Source: Sphingomonas aerophila
GTDB taxonomy: Bacteria > Pseudomonadota > Alphaproteobacteria > Sphingomonadales > Sphingomonadaceae
Length of the DNA: 64,000 nucleotides
NCBI RefSeq assembly: GCF_014199305.1
Contig: NZ_JACIJK010000001.1
Location: 1 to 64,000 of the forward strand
Direction: 5' to 3'
Positions 28,612-36,844 of this stretch are shown piece by piece; within the stretch, counting starts at the first letter, position 1, and the number at the start of each line of letters is the position of its first letter. The notes under the pieces are model-generated. The model saw only the letters and a program-made list of their open reading frames with translations. It was not told the DNA's origin and did not search any database. Made by a program: the position numbers and the translations under genes.

Positions 28612-29712
28612 ATGCGCGTTCTGGGATTCATGAGCGGCACGTCGCTTGACGGGGTCGACGCCGCGATCATCGAGACGGATGGCGTCACGGTGATTGAATT
28701 TGGACCCGCCCTGCTGCTGCCGTTCACCACCGAGGAGCGCTCCATCCTCGTGTCCGCGACGGAGGACGCTGTACTGCGGGATGGTCGCGGCGAGACGCCG
28801 GCTGTCTCCGGGGCTGCCGCCCAGGTCGTGCTCGACGCCCATGTGAGGGCCGCGGAGCAATTGAGGGCCGAGGATGGTGGCGATCTGGACCTGGTCGGGT
28901 TTCATGGGCAAACCGTGCTCCATCGCCCGGAGCGGAGGCTCACCATCCAGCTAGGAGATCCCTCGGCGCTGGCCGATGCGTTGGGCGTACCTGTCGTCGC
29001 TAATCTTCGCCAGATGGACCTTGCGGCCGGCGGACAGGGAGCGCCGATCGTGCCTGCCTACCATGCCGCGTTGGCCGATCGCATCGGCGCTGAACGACCC
29101 ATAGCATTCCTGAACCTGGGCGGGGTCGCAAACCTGACGTGGCTCGGGCGGGATGGTGAAATGATCGCGTTCGACACGGGGCCTGCGAACGGCCTGGTAG
29201 ACCTTGCCGTACAGGCGCGCGGATTGGGGCGCTATGATGATGGCGGACGTTATGCAGCGGCAGGACACGTCGATGCTGGCGCTCTGTCCTCGCTTCTGAA
29301 CTCACCCTATTTCCACCGTGCCGGAGCCAAGTCGCTCGACCGCTACGACTTTTCGCTCGACGCGGTTACCTCACTTTCAATTGAGGACGCCGCTGCAACT
29401 CTGACCGCGTTCACGGCCGAGACCGTCGGCCTAGCGGCAGACCAACTGCCGAGTGCTCCCGGGCGTTGGGTGATATGTGGGGGCGGACGCCACAACCCTA
29501 CAATGATGCGCGCGCTCGCCGACAGGGTCGGCCGATGCGACACTGCAGACGCGCTCGGACTGCGAGGTGACTTTATCGAGGCGGAGGCAATCGCGTTCCT
29601 GGCGGCCCGCTCGGTAGCGGGACTTCCGATTACCTTCCCTGGAACCACCGGCGTGCCGCATCCAATGACTGGCGGTGAACGTTTTGGGATTTCGCAGGAG
29701 AAGACGGCGTGA
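28612..29712 (+). CDS. anmK: Anhydro-N-acetylmuramic acid kinase
   Basis: A 366-residue cytoplasmic kinase of the ASKHA fold that hydrolyses and phosphorylates 1,6-anhydroMurNAc to MurNAc-6-phosphate in cell-wall recycling. FMSGTSLDGVDAAI (phosphate loop), GFHGQTVLHRPE, FLNLGGVANLTWL, FDTGPANGLVD (catalytic Asp) and GGGRHNPTMM are all intact, and the length is normal. ATG with GGAGG. The stop overlaps the next start (GTGA), so the EreA-like gene is coupled to it. MurQ and other recycling genes are not in the window. Confidence 0.95.
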   Translation: MRVLGFMSGTSLDGVDAAIIETDGVTVIEFGPALLLPFTTEERSILVSATEDAVLRDGRGETPAVSGAAAQVVLDAHVRAAEQLRAEDGGDLDLVGFHGQTVLHRPERRLTIQLGDPSALADALGVPVVANLRQMDLAAGGQGAPIVPAYHAALADRIGAERPIAFLNLGGVANLTWLGRDGEMIAFDTGPANGLVDLAVQARGLGRYDDGGRYAAAGHVDAGALSSLLNSPYFHRAGAKSLDRYDFSLDAVTSLSIEDAAATLTAFTAETVGLAADQLPSAPGRWVICGGGRHNPTMMRALADRVGRCDTADALGLRGDFIEAEAIAFLAARSVAGLPITFPGTTGVPHPMTGGERFGISQEKTA

Positions 29713-30668
29713 CTGCCAACGGCTCCACCAATCTCGCGATGGCTGGTGCTCTGATGCGCTTGGCCTCGGCCCTTCTGGCTTCTGGCCTCATGGTGGGCAA
29801 CCGTCCCGCCACTGACCGTCACGTCGAACGAAGTGAGCGGTGCACAATGCCTGCGGGTTGGTTGGGGGTGGCGAGAGCCCATCCGCGCTTCGTCATCTTT
29901 GGCGAGATACATGGGACACGCGAGGCGCCCGCTTTCGTAGGTAAGGTGGCGTGTTCTCTGGCCAATAAAGGGGACCGCGTTCTTGTCGCCATTGAGCATA
30001 GCGCGGTGAACGATGAGGCGTTCCAAGCGGCGTGGCGCCTCCCCGATCCGAATTTCCAGGCTGCAATTACAAAGGTCGGATGGGCCGGTCGTCGTGATGG
30101 TGTCGCTAGCGCCGCCATGCTCGACCTTCTTCTTCAACTGCACCGGCTTAAGGAAGCCGGCAGATCGGTCGCGATAGTGGCGTTCAACGGCTTCCGAGAT
30201 GAAGACCAGCGTCGCAGATTTGCAGGTCTGCCCGGTCAAGGACCACATGAGGCTGCGCAGGCCGAGAATATTCGCAAAGCTGCAGATGCCGGTCATTATG
30301 ACCACATTCTGGTCCTCACCGGAAATCTTCATGCACGTAAAAAGCCTATTGAAGAGAATTCCTGGGTGTATCGACCAATGGCTATGCAGCTTGCGTCCCC
30401 CGGTGAGATCGTGTCGTTAAATATGAGGACCGCGGGAGGAAAGATGTGGAACTGCATCATCCGACCGGATGTGCAACTGGACCGAACTAAGCCAGTCCCG
30501 GATGACGCAATTGAGTGTGGAGATCGCCCGACGAAAGGGTGGGCCAATATGAAAGCCGCTCCGTTTATGGCTCTGAGAGTTAAGAATGGCGGCGAGGACG
30601 ATAATTACGACGGCATCTTTTGGGTAGGGCGGGTCAGCGGCTCCGGGCCCGCGCTGGCTTATCCCTAG
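29709..30668 (+). CDS. EreA/ChaN-like hypothetical protein coupled to anmK
   Basis: A 319-residue protein. Motifs RFVIFGEIHGTREAP, VLVAIEHSAVND and ILVLTGNLHARKKP repeat the G-E-x-H / E / G-N-x-H skeleton of EreA, ChaN and Tiki-like proteins, so it may bind metal. The N-terminus has a hydrophobic stretch (AMAGALMRLASALLASGLMVG) that could be a signal sequence if translation starts at an internal ATG (29739). The GTG start overlapping the anmK stop is kept because the overlap suggests coupling. Substrate unknown. Confidence 0.7.
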   Translation: MTANGSTNLAMAGALMRLASALLASGLMVGNRPATDRHVERSERCTMPAGWLGVARAHPRFVIFGEIHGTREAPAFVGKVACSLANKGDRVLVAIEHSAVNDEAFQAAWRLPDPNFQAAITKVGWAGRRDGVASAAMLDLLLQLHRLKEAGRSVAIVAFNGFRDEDQRRRFAGLPGQGPHEAAQAENIRKAADAGHYDHILVLTGNLHARKKPIEENSWVYRPMAMQLASPGEIVSLNMRTAGGKMWNCIIRPDVQLDRTKPVPDDAIECGDRPTKGWANMKAAPFMALRVKNGGEDDNYDGIFWVGRVSGSGPALAYP

Positions 30669-30695
30669 CACTGAAGCGGAGGGCATTGTTCCTGA

Positions 30696-31682
30696 TCAGC
30701 GAGCGCACTGGCTCGCCAACCAGCGTTGTGCGCCTGTTTCGATGTTGAAGTACTCAAGGTGCTCATCCGGTTCGATTGAGCCCACATAGTCGCGACCCGT
30801 GCGGTCCCGAACGCTGGTCTCAGTGATCAGAAGGACGGCTCCATCGCTGAGGATGTAGGGCATATTAGCGGTTGTGAAGCCCGCAGAAGCTGCGCCGAAC
30901 ACCCTCGTCCGGGGCCGCCCGACAAATGCGAGAGCCGTCATCTCGCCGGAACTGGCCGTACCCCGCCCTATAAGAACAGCGACCGGGGCAGCCGAGTGCG
31001 CCAGCTCGAACAGGGGCTGGCTCGGTGGAAGTTCGTCGGACGACGAAAAGATGCTCCCTTCCGATCGTATCCATGCCTCTTTCGTGCCGTCCGGCAGAAC
31101 GAAGAAGCCGAAAGGCGCTGCGCCGAGCAGAGGGTCCAGACCGCGGAGCATTGGCCACATATTGCCCCCGCCGTTCCCCCGCAGGTCGACGATCCAGCCG
31201 CAAAGGTCAGCGCGGTCCATGCTTAGCAATGCACGTCGCAATGTCGCGGTGTAGGCCTTTCCTCTCTCGCGTCCGTTTGGGCCCAGAGTGTCCAGCTCTG
31301 GAAGGCGCACGTAGCCGAACCGGCTTTGTACGAGACGCGATGACGGCATCAACGGACCGGCGTCTGTCCGCGTCGGCGTCGCCCCAGTGGAAGCTGGAAG
31401 GGGATACGGATCGAGCAGGAAAGAATGGCGCTCGTGGAGGGCAGCCAGAACCAGACGTATTGCGTCATAGGTGTCCGCGGGCCTTTTAGCGCCGGCGAGC
31501 AAGATCTCCGCTTGCGGGATGAGCTTCACCCAATCGACCTGACGTCGATTTCGGTGATGATGTCTGATCAGATCCAGCGCTCGCTGAAAGTAGGCTTTCG
31601 CTGCACGAGTAGGCGGTACAGGTCCGTCGGAGGAAATGGCTAGGGCTAAGATAGCTGCAACAATGGTCGAAATGCGCAGCAT
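30696..31682 (-). CDS. Exported S41-family peptidase
   Basis: A 328-residue protein with a signal peptide (MLRISTIVAAILALAIS). The C-terminal tail-specific protease core is visible: CGWIVDLRGNGGGNMWPML, the Ser nucleophile in GRGTASSGEMTAL, then SDGAVLLITETSVRDRTGRD and an IEPDE motif. No PDZ domain is evident, which is common in short S41 proteins. Periplasmic or secreted; substrate unknown. Ends 27 bases from the convergent EreA-like gene. Confidence 0.85.
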   Translation of the reverse strand: MLRISTIVAAILALAISSDGPVPPTRAAKAYFQRALDLIRHHHRNRRQVDWVKLIPQAEILLAGAKRPADTYDAIRLVLAALHERHSFLLDPYPLPASTGATPTRTDAGPLMPSSRLVQSRFGYVRLPELDTLGPNGRERGKAYTATLRRALLSMDRADLCGWIVDLRGNGGGNMWPMLRGLDPLLGAAPFGFFVLPDGTKEAWIRSEGSIFSSSDELPPSQPLFELAHSAAPVAVLIGRGTASSGEMTALAFVGRPRTRVFGAASAGFTTANMPYILSDGAVLLITETSVRDRTGRDYVGSIEPDEHLEYFNIETGAQRWLASQCAR

Positions 31683-31936
31683 ACGGACCCGTTCCTAGCA
31701 CGAGAGCCATTCTGGTTCCCACCTAGCCGCTTGTGGGTTTTCACCATACCCGGACAGCCCCAGACTACCGTCGTTTTTGGGAAAGCTGCAAACAGCCGGC
31801 AGTGCCCACACCTTAACGGTTCGGCGGTCGAGCCAAACTGCCCGAAGCAGATAGATCTCACGCGGGAACTCCCTTCCTTCTGCTGCTCTGTTGGCGGTAA
31901 ACCGTCCTGAATTGCGATTAGAAAAGAGACGTCGCG

Positions 31937-32788
31937 ATGCAGGATGTGAGGAGTGGGTCATGCAAGCTCAGCTTGTTGCAACAAACTCTGACGACCATTG
32001 GCGCTGTAAAGTCGACCATGAGCCTGGCCTTGGTGTTGATGGCGTGCTCATCTTCTTCCCTTTCTCAAACGATCCAGGCGTCTAAGTCTGAGGCCCTGGT
32101 CAACACCGAAGTCGGACAGGATGTAGTCGTCACCGGATCGCGTCCGGTTATTATTAAAGGCAAGGTGAGGCGGTGCACACCGCAGGCTGGTGATCCGCTG
32201 GATCGCGTCAAGGTCAGCGGCTCAGCCGATACGAGAGGCTGGGAGGCGGGTGTTCACCGATATATGGCCATCGTTCCGCGTGGCGATAAGTTCGCCTGGG
32301 TGCGCGATGCCGATCAGATCACCGGCCCCGCCTTCTGGCAGCGGGTCGGGATTTTGATGGAAAACTACAGGTTCCGTGGAATGGCGCAGGACAGCCTGAT
32401 GTGCGTGGGCGGGACTACGACCTATCCGTATGCCTTTGCTGGATTTCGGCGTGAGTTCGATGCGGTGCCTTATCGAGGCAAGCGGCTGCGATTCACACTC
32501 TGGGTGGCAACGAGAGCGGCCGGGAGGATCGTCACATGGCTTGGGTCACGTAGCCGCAGCGGGTTGAGAGACGGAGGAAACACAGACTACGGCAACTTCA
32601 GGGGCGATCATCTCTGGACACCGATACTCCTGGAAACCGGACCAATCGACGAAAAAGCAGATCGGATCAGCTATGGCTTCAATCTACAGGGATCTGGCGA
32701 TCTGTGGGTCTATCGTCCTACCTTCGAGGTAGTTGAGGATTACGTCGGCGACGGCACCGATCGCATTGTCTTCGGCAAGGGATCATGA
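31937..32788 (+). CDS. Probable lipoprotein, unknown function
   Basis: Up to 283 residues. An internal ATG at 32018 gives a lipoprotein signal, MSLALVLMACSSSS, with lipobox LMAC; the upstream ATG would add 27 residues and is less likely for an exported protein but has AAGAGAC upstream. After a linker with VVVTGSRPVIIKG the protein is rich in beta-type segments (FRGMAQDSLMCVGGTTTYPY, TWLGSRSRSG). No family is recognised; the late part resembles a jelly-roll-like domain only in general character. Seventeen bases before the next secreted-protein gene, so probably an operon. Confidence 0.6.
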   Translation: MQDVRSGSCKLSLLQQTLTTIGAVKSTMSLALVLMACSSSSLSQTIQASKSEALVNTEVGQDVVVTGSRPVIIKGKVRRCTPQAGDPLDRVKVSGSADTRGWEAGVHRYMAIVPRGDKFAWVRDADQITGPAFWQRVGILMENYRFRGMAQDSLMCVGGTTTYPYAFAGFRREFDAVPYRGKRLRFTLWVATRAAGRIVTWLGSRSRSGLRDGGNTDYGNFRGDHLWTPILLETGPIDEKADRISYGFNLQGSGDLWVYRPTFEVVEDYVGDGTDRIVFGKGS

Positions 32789-32804
32789 GAGGAAGAAAAC
32801 GTAG

Positions 32805-33506
32805 ATGATGTTGCCTCTGGTGCTTGCGACGGTTGGTGTGCAGGCGGCTCAACCCCCACACAGTGACGGTCCCATCGCAGCACAGGAAAGGTCGATAAGG
32901 CTGCCGCGTTCTTGCGACGCCAAGGCGCAACAGGCGAGCCTCAGCAATCTTTCTGAGAGCGACGCCGCTATGCTTCTCACGTCCGCAGGTTCTAGTCCGC
33001 GCATCGGGAAGGTCACAGGCGGCTTCAGCATAACGGGCGTTTGCGCCCCAGCGGTGAGCAGCCTATTTCCTGCTGTCGTGTTCGGGGGCACCGACTTCTA
33101 TGGCATCGCGTATCCAACGTTCGACTCTCTCATACCGACGAAGCCCTTCTCGGAACTGCCTGATCCTTTCACTCCGCCGAGTACAGTCCGGAAGCTGAAG
33201 GGCGCCAAGTTCGAGCTCGGCGGAGTCCTTCGGTATGGCGGAGGCATTCCGTTCGAGACTCACCAGAGACTATCATTCTGGAGTAACAGCTCTGGATCTG
33301 TAATAGGATTGATCGACTGCTTGGGATCTTCGGCAACTCCCCCGTGCACCATAGGAAATATCCTTTATAGGACTAAGCACAGGGTGAGGAAGGTCAGCTA
33401 CACTCCATCGATGCACTCGACGTATAAACAACTCCGGTTCTGGATCACTGAGAGAACGGGCAGGCAGGATTACGTTGAGGCTGACTATCTAGCTGCGCCG
33501 AGATGA
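32805..33506 (+). CDS. Secreted hypothetical protein
   Basis: A 233-residue protein beginning with a short signal peptide (MMLPLVLATVGVQAAQ). Mature part has paired cysteines (LPRSCDAKA, TGVCAPAV, IDCLGSSATPPCT) that may form disulfides, and a C-terminal RFWITERTGRQDYVEADYL strand pair. No family recognised. Good ribosome site (GAGAGGAAG). Follows the lipoprotein gene closely and is followed by a hairpin repeat. Confidence 0.6.
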   Translation: MMLPLVLATVGVQAAQPPHSDGPIAAQERSIRLPRSCDAKAQQASLSNLSESDAAMLLTSAGSSPRIGKVTGGFSITGVCAPAVSSLFPAVVFGGTDFYGIAYPTFDSLIPTKPFSELPDPFTPPSTVRKLKGAKFELGGVLRYGGGIPFETHQRLSFWSNSSGSVIGLIDCLGSSATPPCTIGNILYRTKHRVRKVSYTPSMHSTYKQLRFWITERTGRQDYVEADYLAAPR

Positions 33507-33576
33507 CAGGGGCAAAGCATACCGCGTCGCCCGTGGCGCACATTCTTTAACGACTGGGCGGAAAGCGCATCCGGCT

Positions 33577-33604
33577 GTCCCAAAATAGCATCCCAATTGG
33601 GGCG
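33577..33604 (+). repeat. Intergenic hairpin repeat, copy 1
   Basis: GTCCC, then AAAATAGC, then ATCCCAATTGG, closing with GGGC. The arms GTCCC/GGGGC pair with one G-T; inner TCCC can pair with GGGG instead. It begins 71 bases after a plus-strand stop. CCGGCT precedes it and GGCAGC follows, as in copy 2. Confidence 0.75.
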
Positions 33605-33699
33605 GCAGCTATCGCCCAGTTCTAGCCGTTTAGCTTGCGGCATGTGCTTCCTAGAAGCGGTCGCTTGTCGGTGCGCGTTCGCCCGTTACGATCACAGGG

Positions 33700-34347
33700 A
33701 TGACGGCCCCGACTTTCACCCTGCTCGATCCACGCCCTGTTGCAGCGAATGCCCGCTACACCTTCTTTCTGCCGAGCCCCGCTGAGATTGCGGCTGTTGG
33801 AAAGGGCGACCTAGTCAAATTGACGTTTGCGTATACTCACGAAACTGAAGAATGGTCTATCGAGAGAATGTGGGTCACCGTCGAGGACGTCGGAGATACG
33901 GACCTTACCGGGGTACTTGCCAATCAGCCGTTCGAGAAGACATCCTCGCTCAAAGTAGGTGACCTCATCCGTTTTCAGCGGTATTGTATCCTTTCGATCC
34001 AATGGGCCCGTCCTGAGACTGCTCCACCTCCGATGGAATACCGGGAATACTGGGAGCGTTGCCTCGTGGACGAGTGCGTTCTCGACGGGTCGGAGCCGGT
34101 CGAATATATTTACCGCGAAGAGCCCGACATGCAGGAGGAAGGTGACAAGTTCCCAGACAGTGGATGGCGCATTCGCGGTAGATTGAGTGAAGCGAGCGAC
34201 GAAGAGTTGGATGCGCGTAAGCCGCAGTACGTTGCTGTCGGTGCGGTGCTTAACCGAGATGATAGCTGGTTGAGCCTGATTGACGCCCCCATCGGCTCCC
34301 GCTTTACGCGCGACTTCACGACTGACACCTACAATGAAGAGCATTGA
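33700..34347 (+). CDS. DUF2314-DUF2185 (Imm33-like) protein
   Basis: A 215-residue cytoplasmic protein with two parts. Residues about 20-110 (KGDLVKLTFAYT, IERMWVTVEDV, TGVLANQPFEKTS, LKVGDLIRFQ) match DUF2314. Residues about 135-215 (REEPDMQEEGDKFPDSGWRI, VAVGAVLNRDDSWLSLID) match DUF2185, also called Imm33, an immunity domain found beside polymorphic toxins. No toxin gene is visible nearby, so it may be an orphan immunity gene. ATG start without a clear ribosome site. Flanked on both sides by the hairpin repeat. Confidence 0.7.
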   Translation: MTAPTFTLLDPRPVAANARYTFFLPSPAEIAAVGKGDLVKLTFAYTHETEEWSIERMWVTVEDVGDTDLTGVLANQPFEKTSSLKVGDLIRFQRYCILSIQWARPETAPPPMEYREYWERCLVDECVLDGSEPVEYIYREEPDMQEEGDKFPDSGWRIRGRLSEASDEELDARKPQYVAVGAVLNRDDSWLSLIDAPIGSRFTRDFTTDTYNEEH

Positions 34348-34418
34348 CTAGCTGTGTCCGCTACCATGGCCATGGCACCTTGAAGCTGCCGGTCCCGAAT
34401 CCACCCAAAAGCCGGACA

Positions 34419-34445
34419 GTCCCAAAATAGCATCCCAATCGGGAC
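34419..34445 (+). repeat. Intergenic hairpin repeat, copy 2
   Basis: Canonical form: GTCCC and GGGAC arms at the two ends, AAAATAGC next to the left arm and CCAATC before the right arm. GGACA precedes it, so a larger GGAC...GTCC pairing is possible. It lies 72 bases after the DUF2314-DUF2185 stop and 51 bases before the next gene. Confidence 0.8.
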
Positions 34446-34495
34446 GGCAGCCCTCGCCCACTGGCGGTCATTCGGCCTGCTTGGCATGGAGAGCT

Positions 34496-34831
34496 ATGGC
34501 AGAGTTCGAGAGCTTAGAGGGTGACGATCGCTGGGACGGAGAGTTCGCCGAAGATTTGGTCGGCTGTACGCTTCTCGTCGGCCTCACCTATGTCGATCAC
34601 GACAACCAGCTGCTTCGGCGTCAGCAGGTTTTTGGGACGGTGGTCTCAGTCGACCGGCAAGCCGGCATTTTGGTTCGGCAGGAAACAGGCGACGACTTCA
34701 CGGTCGCGCCCGTCCTTGACGCAATCGAGCCTGCGCAGCCCGGTATCTACCAGCTTGCTGACGAAGATGCGGCAGTGGAAGACCCGGACTTCACGGCGCT
34801 TCTGACGGTCCGAGCGCCGCTTCGTAGCTAG
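34496..34831 (+). CDS. Hypothetical acidic protein
   Basis: A 111-residue acidic protein starting MAEFESLEGDDRWDGEF, with LVGLTYVDHDNQLLRRQQVF and a C-terminal YQLADEDAAVEDPDFTALLT. It looks like a single small beta-rich domain. No family recognised; its size, acidity and neighbour suggest another immunity-like protein, but this is a guess. The ATG at 34496 is preferred to one 15 bases earlier because GGAGAG precedes it. Confidence 0.65.
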   Translation: MAEFESLEGDDRWDGEFAEDLVGCTLLVGLTYVDHDNQLLRRQQVFGTVVSVDRQAGILVRQETGDDFTVAPVLDAIEPAQPGIYQLADEDAAVEDPDFTALLTVRAPLRS

Positions 34832-34872
34832 GCAGCGACGTCGGCTCACGGCCAGTTCCAGACGTGGGTGAG

Positions 34873-35139
34873 CTATGGAGCCGTCCTCGAAAGCAGACGT
34901 TCAATCAGCGTGAGCAGGCGTCTACCTGCCTCCGTTGATGCGATCAGGCACGGGTCATCCCACTCATTTTCAAACAGGAAGGTTTCACCGCCAAACACCA
35001 CACGGGAGTACGTGGTGAACCACTCGCTGGCCGCCCCACCGAATAGATCGGAGATTGCCTGCTTCACGGTTGCGATATCATCCGTCGCGAATTCCAACGA
35101 CGAGGTGCCGTCGGGAAGGGAAAGCAGGGTCACAGCCAT
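34873..35139 (-). CDS. Small hypothetical protein
   Basis: An 88-residue protein: MAVTLLSLPDGTSSLEFATD, VKQAISDLFGG, YSRVVFGGETFLFENEWDDP and a final helix. Codon pattern and composition look genuine, with beta-strand then helix segments. No family recognised. It is the only minus-strand gene in this part and converges with the 111-residue gene. It may belong to the same immunity-like set, which is inferred from size and context only. Confidence 0.55.
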   Translation of the reverse strand: MAVTLLSLPDGTSSLEFATDDIATVKQAISDLFGGAASEWFTTYSRVVFGGETFLFENEWDDPCLIASTEAGRRLLTLIERLLSRTAP

Positions 35140-35238
35140 TGCCTACTATGATGTCCTTGCGGGCGCTATCCAGCCCCACTCACTCCAAAGCTGCCGTTCC
35201 GCTGCTCACCCAAACTTCCGACGTTCGGGTCCGCCCCG

Positions 35239-35670
35239 ATGCCCCGAAGCGCCGTCATCTCTGCTGTAGGCGTCGTGGCATGCATCATGGTACGTGCAGG
35301 CGCTGGAACGCTGCAGAGGACAGCTCCCGGAGTATACGGCCCGTTACAGGAGACGGCGTTGATCGACGTGCAGCAAGCCGAGGTCGCACCAGCGCCTGCG
35401 CCGCCTGAGACGATCAATCTGCTCGCCGCTTCCAAGCCGGGCTGTCCTGGCCCCTCGGACAGTGACGACGTCGTGGTGTGTGGGCCGAGAGATAACGAGC
35501 AGTACCGCCTTCGCCCTCTTCCCCCGCCAAAGCAGGACGGTTTTCTGTCGAGGCCCTTGCGGGTCCAACTCGCCCCTGGGGTGTCGTTTGGTCTCCAGCG
35601 AGGCGGCGGTGTGGGCCTGCGAGCTGAGTTTGGGCCAGGCAAGAAGACGGACGAAAGAGAGGAGAAGTGA
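35239..35670 (+). CDS. Probable exported hypothetical protein with VVCG-R-EQYRLRPLP motif
   Basis: A 143-residue protein. The N-terminus (MPRSAVISAVGVVACIMV) could be a signal peptide. A central DDVVVCGPRDNEQYRLRPLP segment is a pattern I associate with small periplasmic sphingomonad proteins of unknown role. The rest is Pro/Ala- and Gly-rich, ending in a basic, probably disordered tail. Followed 41 bases later by hairpin repeat copy 3. Function unknown. Confidence 0.55.
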   Translation: MPRSAVISAVGVVACIMVRAGAGTLQRTAPGVYGPLQETALIDVQQAEVAPAPAPPETINLLAASKPGCPGPSDSDDVVVCGPRDNEQYRLRPLPPPKQDGFLSRPLRVQLAPGVSFGLQRGGGVGLRAEFGPGKKTDEREEK

Positions 35671-35711
35671 AAGCCCTCGGCGCTGGCTTCCGCTAACGAC
35701 CAATCCGGACA

Positions 35712-35738
35712 GTCCCAAAATAGCATCCCAATCGGGAC
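35712..35738 (+). repeat. Intergenic hairpin repeat, copy 3
   Basis: Same 27-base form as copy 2, preceded by CCGGACA and followed by AGCG. It lies between the VVCG-motif gene and the DUF4349 lipoprotein gene, both on the plus strand. Confidence 0.8.
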
Positions 35739-35871
35739 AGCGTCGAACCTCGAGCGCCACTCTCGTTAGTAAGCAGGCGATGGCCGGAATCATCAAAGAC
35801 AGGCGTGTGCCGATAGCCACATCTTGACGAAGCGGGGCCCCGTGGACGACTTTGCCTCGGGGGAGAAGCAG

Positions 35872-36744
35872 ATGATGCGCAATGCTACAGTTCTGCTGGC
35901 AGCGACGTTGCTGGCCGGGTGTGCGAAAGCGCCCCAGAACAAGCAAGCGCAGACCCTGAGTGCGTACGACGTCGAAGAGCCGGCGCCTAGCGCGCCGGGT
36001 AGTCCCGCAGCTGTCGCAGGGCCCCGCATCGCCTACACCTACACCGTCACCTATGCATTCGACCGGCGCACCGTCGGGCAGGTGCAAGGGCGGCAGCTGG
36101 CCCTTTGTCGCCAATTGGGTCCTACGCGCTGCTTGGTTGTGAAGTCGACGCTGAACGCGCCGGGACCGGAAGACCACCTAGTCACCGACGAGGCTGTGCT
36201 GCTGGTAGATGCCCGGCTGGCCGGGGAGCTGAACCGCCGGCTCGACGCCCTTGCGCTGGCCGGGGGGGCGACGCTGGCGAACCGGCAGGTCGAGGCGGAG
36301 GACGTTACGAGGCAGGTGATCGACACCGATGCGCGAGTGCGGGCCAAGCAGGCGCTTGCGGAGCGGCTGCTCAGCATCGTCCGGTCCGGCAAGGGCAAGG
36401 TGGGCGAGTTGGTGGAGGCCGAGCGGGCCTATGCTGCCACCCAGGAAGAGCTAGACGCCGCGCGTGGCGAACAGGCGGAGCTTGCCCAGCGGGTCGCCAT
36501 GTCTCGGGTGACAATCAATTATGCTTTTGATGACACGCCGGGTCGACAGTCGCCGGTTCGCGCCAGCCTCGTGACCGCAGGCGACACGCTAGCAACGAGC
36601 CTTGCCGCGCTCGTCACCGCGGCGGTTGCAGGTCTGCCCTGGCTTGTTGCCTTAGCGGTTGTACTTGCGCTCGTCCGTTGGATGCGCCGTAAAAGGATTT
36701 TGCGCTGGCCGCGAGGATCCCAAGCCGCTCCGCCGCTAAGTTGA
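35872..36744 (+). CDS. DUF4349 lipoprotein with C-terminal membrane helix
   Basis: A 290-residue protein. MMRNATVLLAATLLAGCAKA is a lipoprotein signal with lipobox LAGC. The domain then follows the DUF4349 plan: a beta-rich part (YAFDRRTVGQVQGRQLALCR, VVKSTLNAPG), a long coiled coil (VTRQVIDTDARVRAKQALAE, LVEAERAYAATQEELDAARG), MSRVTINYAF, and a C-terminal helix (ALVTAAVAGLPWLVALAVVL) followed by basic residues. Probably anchored at both ends of the envelope space. Two adjacent ATGs follow GGGGAGAAG; either may be used. Confidence 0.8.
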   Translation: MMRNATVLLAATLLAGCAKAPQNKQAQTLSAYDVEEPAPSAPGSPAAVAGPRIAYTYTVTYAFDRRTVGQVQGRQLALCRQLGPTRCLVVKSTLNAPGPEDHLVTDEAVLLVDARLAGELNRRLDALALAGGATLANRQVEAEDVTRQVIDTDARVRAKQALAERLLSIVRSGKGKVGELVEAERAYAATQEELDAARGEQAELAQRVAMSRVTINYAFDDTPGRQSPVRASLVTAGDTLATSLAALVTAAVAGLPWLVALAVVLALVRWMRRKRILRWPRGSQAAPPLS

Positions 36745-36844
36745 GCGAGAGGCCTGCCGAGGCCTTCGCCCGTGAGATTGCTCGAGCAATGCTGAGCGTC
36801 AGCTAACGCCCGACTTTCTGAGCACAATCACTACCACCGGGCGA

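Noticed and set aside
29343..30332. 329-codon minus-strand frame
   Set aside because: Antisense to anmK and the EreA-like gene, both of which have conserved motifs.
35344..36177. 277-codon minus-strand frame
   Set aside because: Antisense to the DUF4349 lipoprotein and the VVCG-motif gene; Arg/Leu-rich with no domain.
36777..36790. Perfect 14-base palindrome ATTGCTCGAGCAAT as an operator
   Set aside because: It lies between two convergent genes, so regulation of a promoter is unlikely; it could be part of a terminator but lacks a T-tract.
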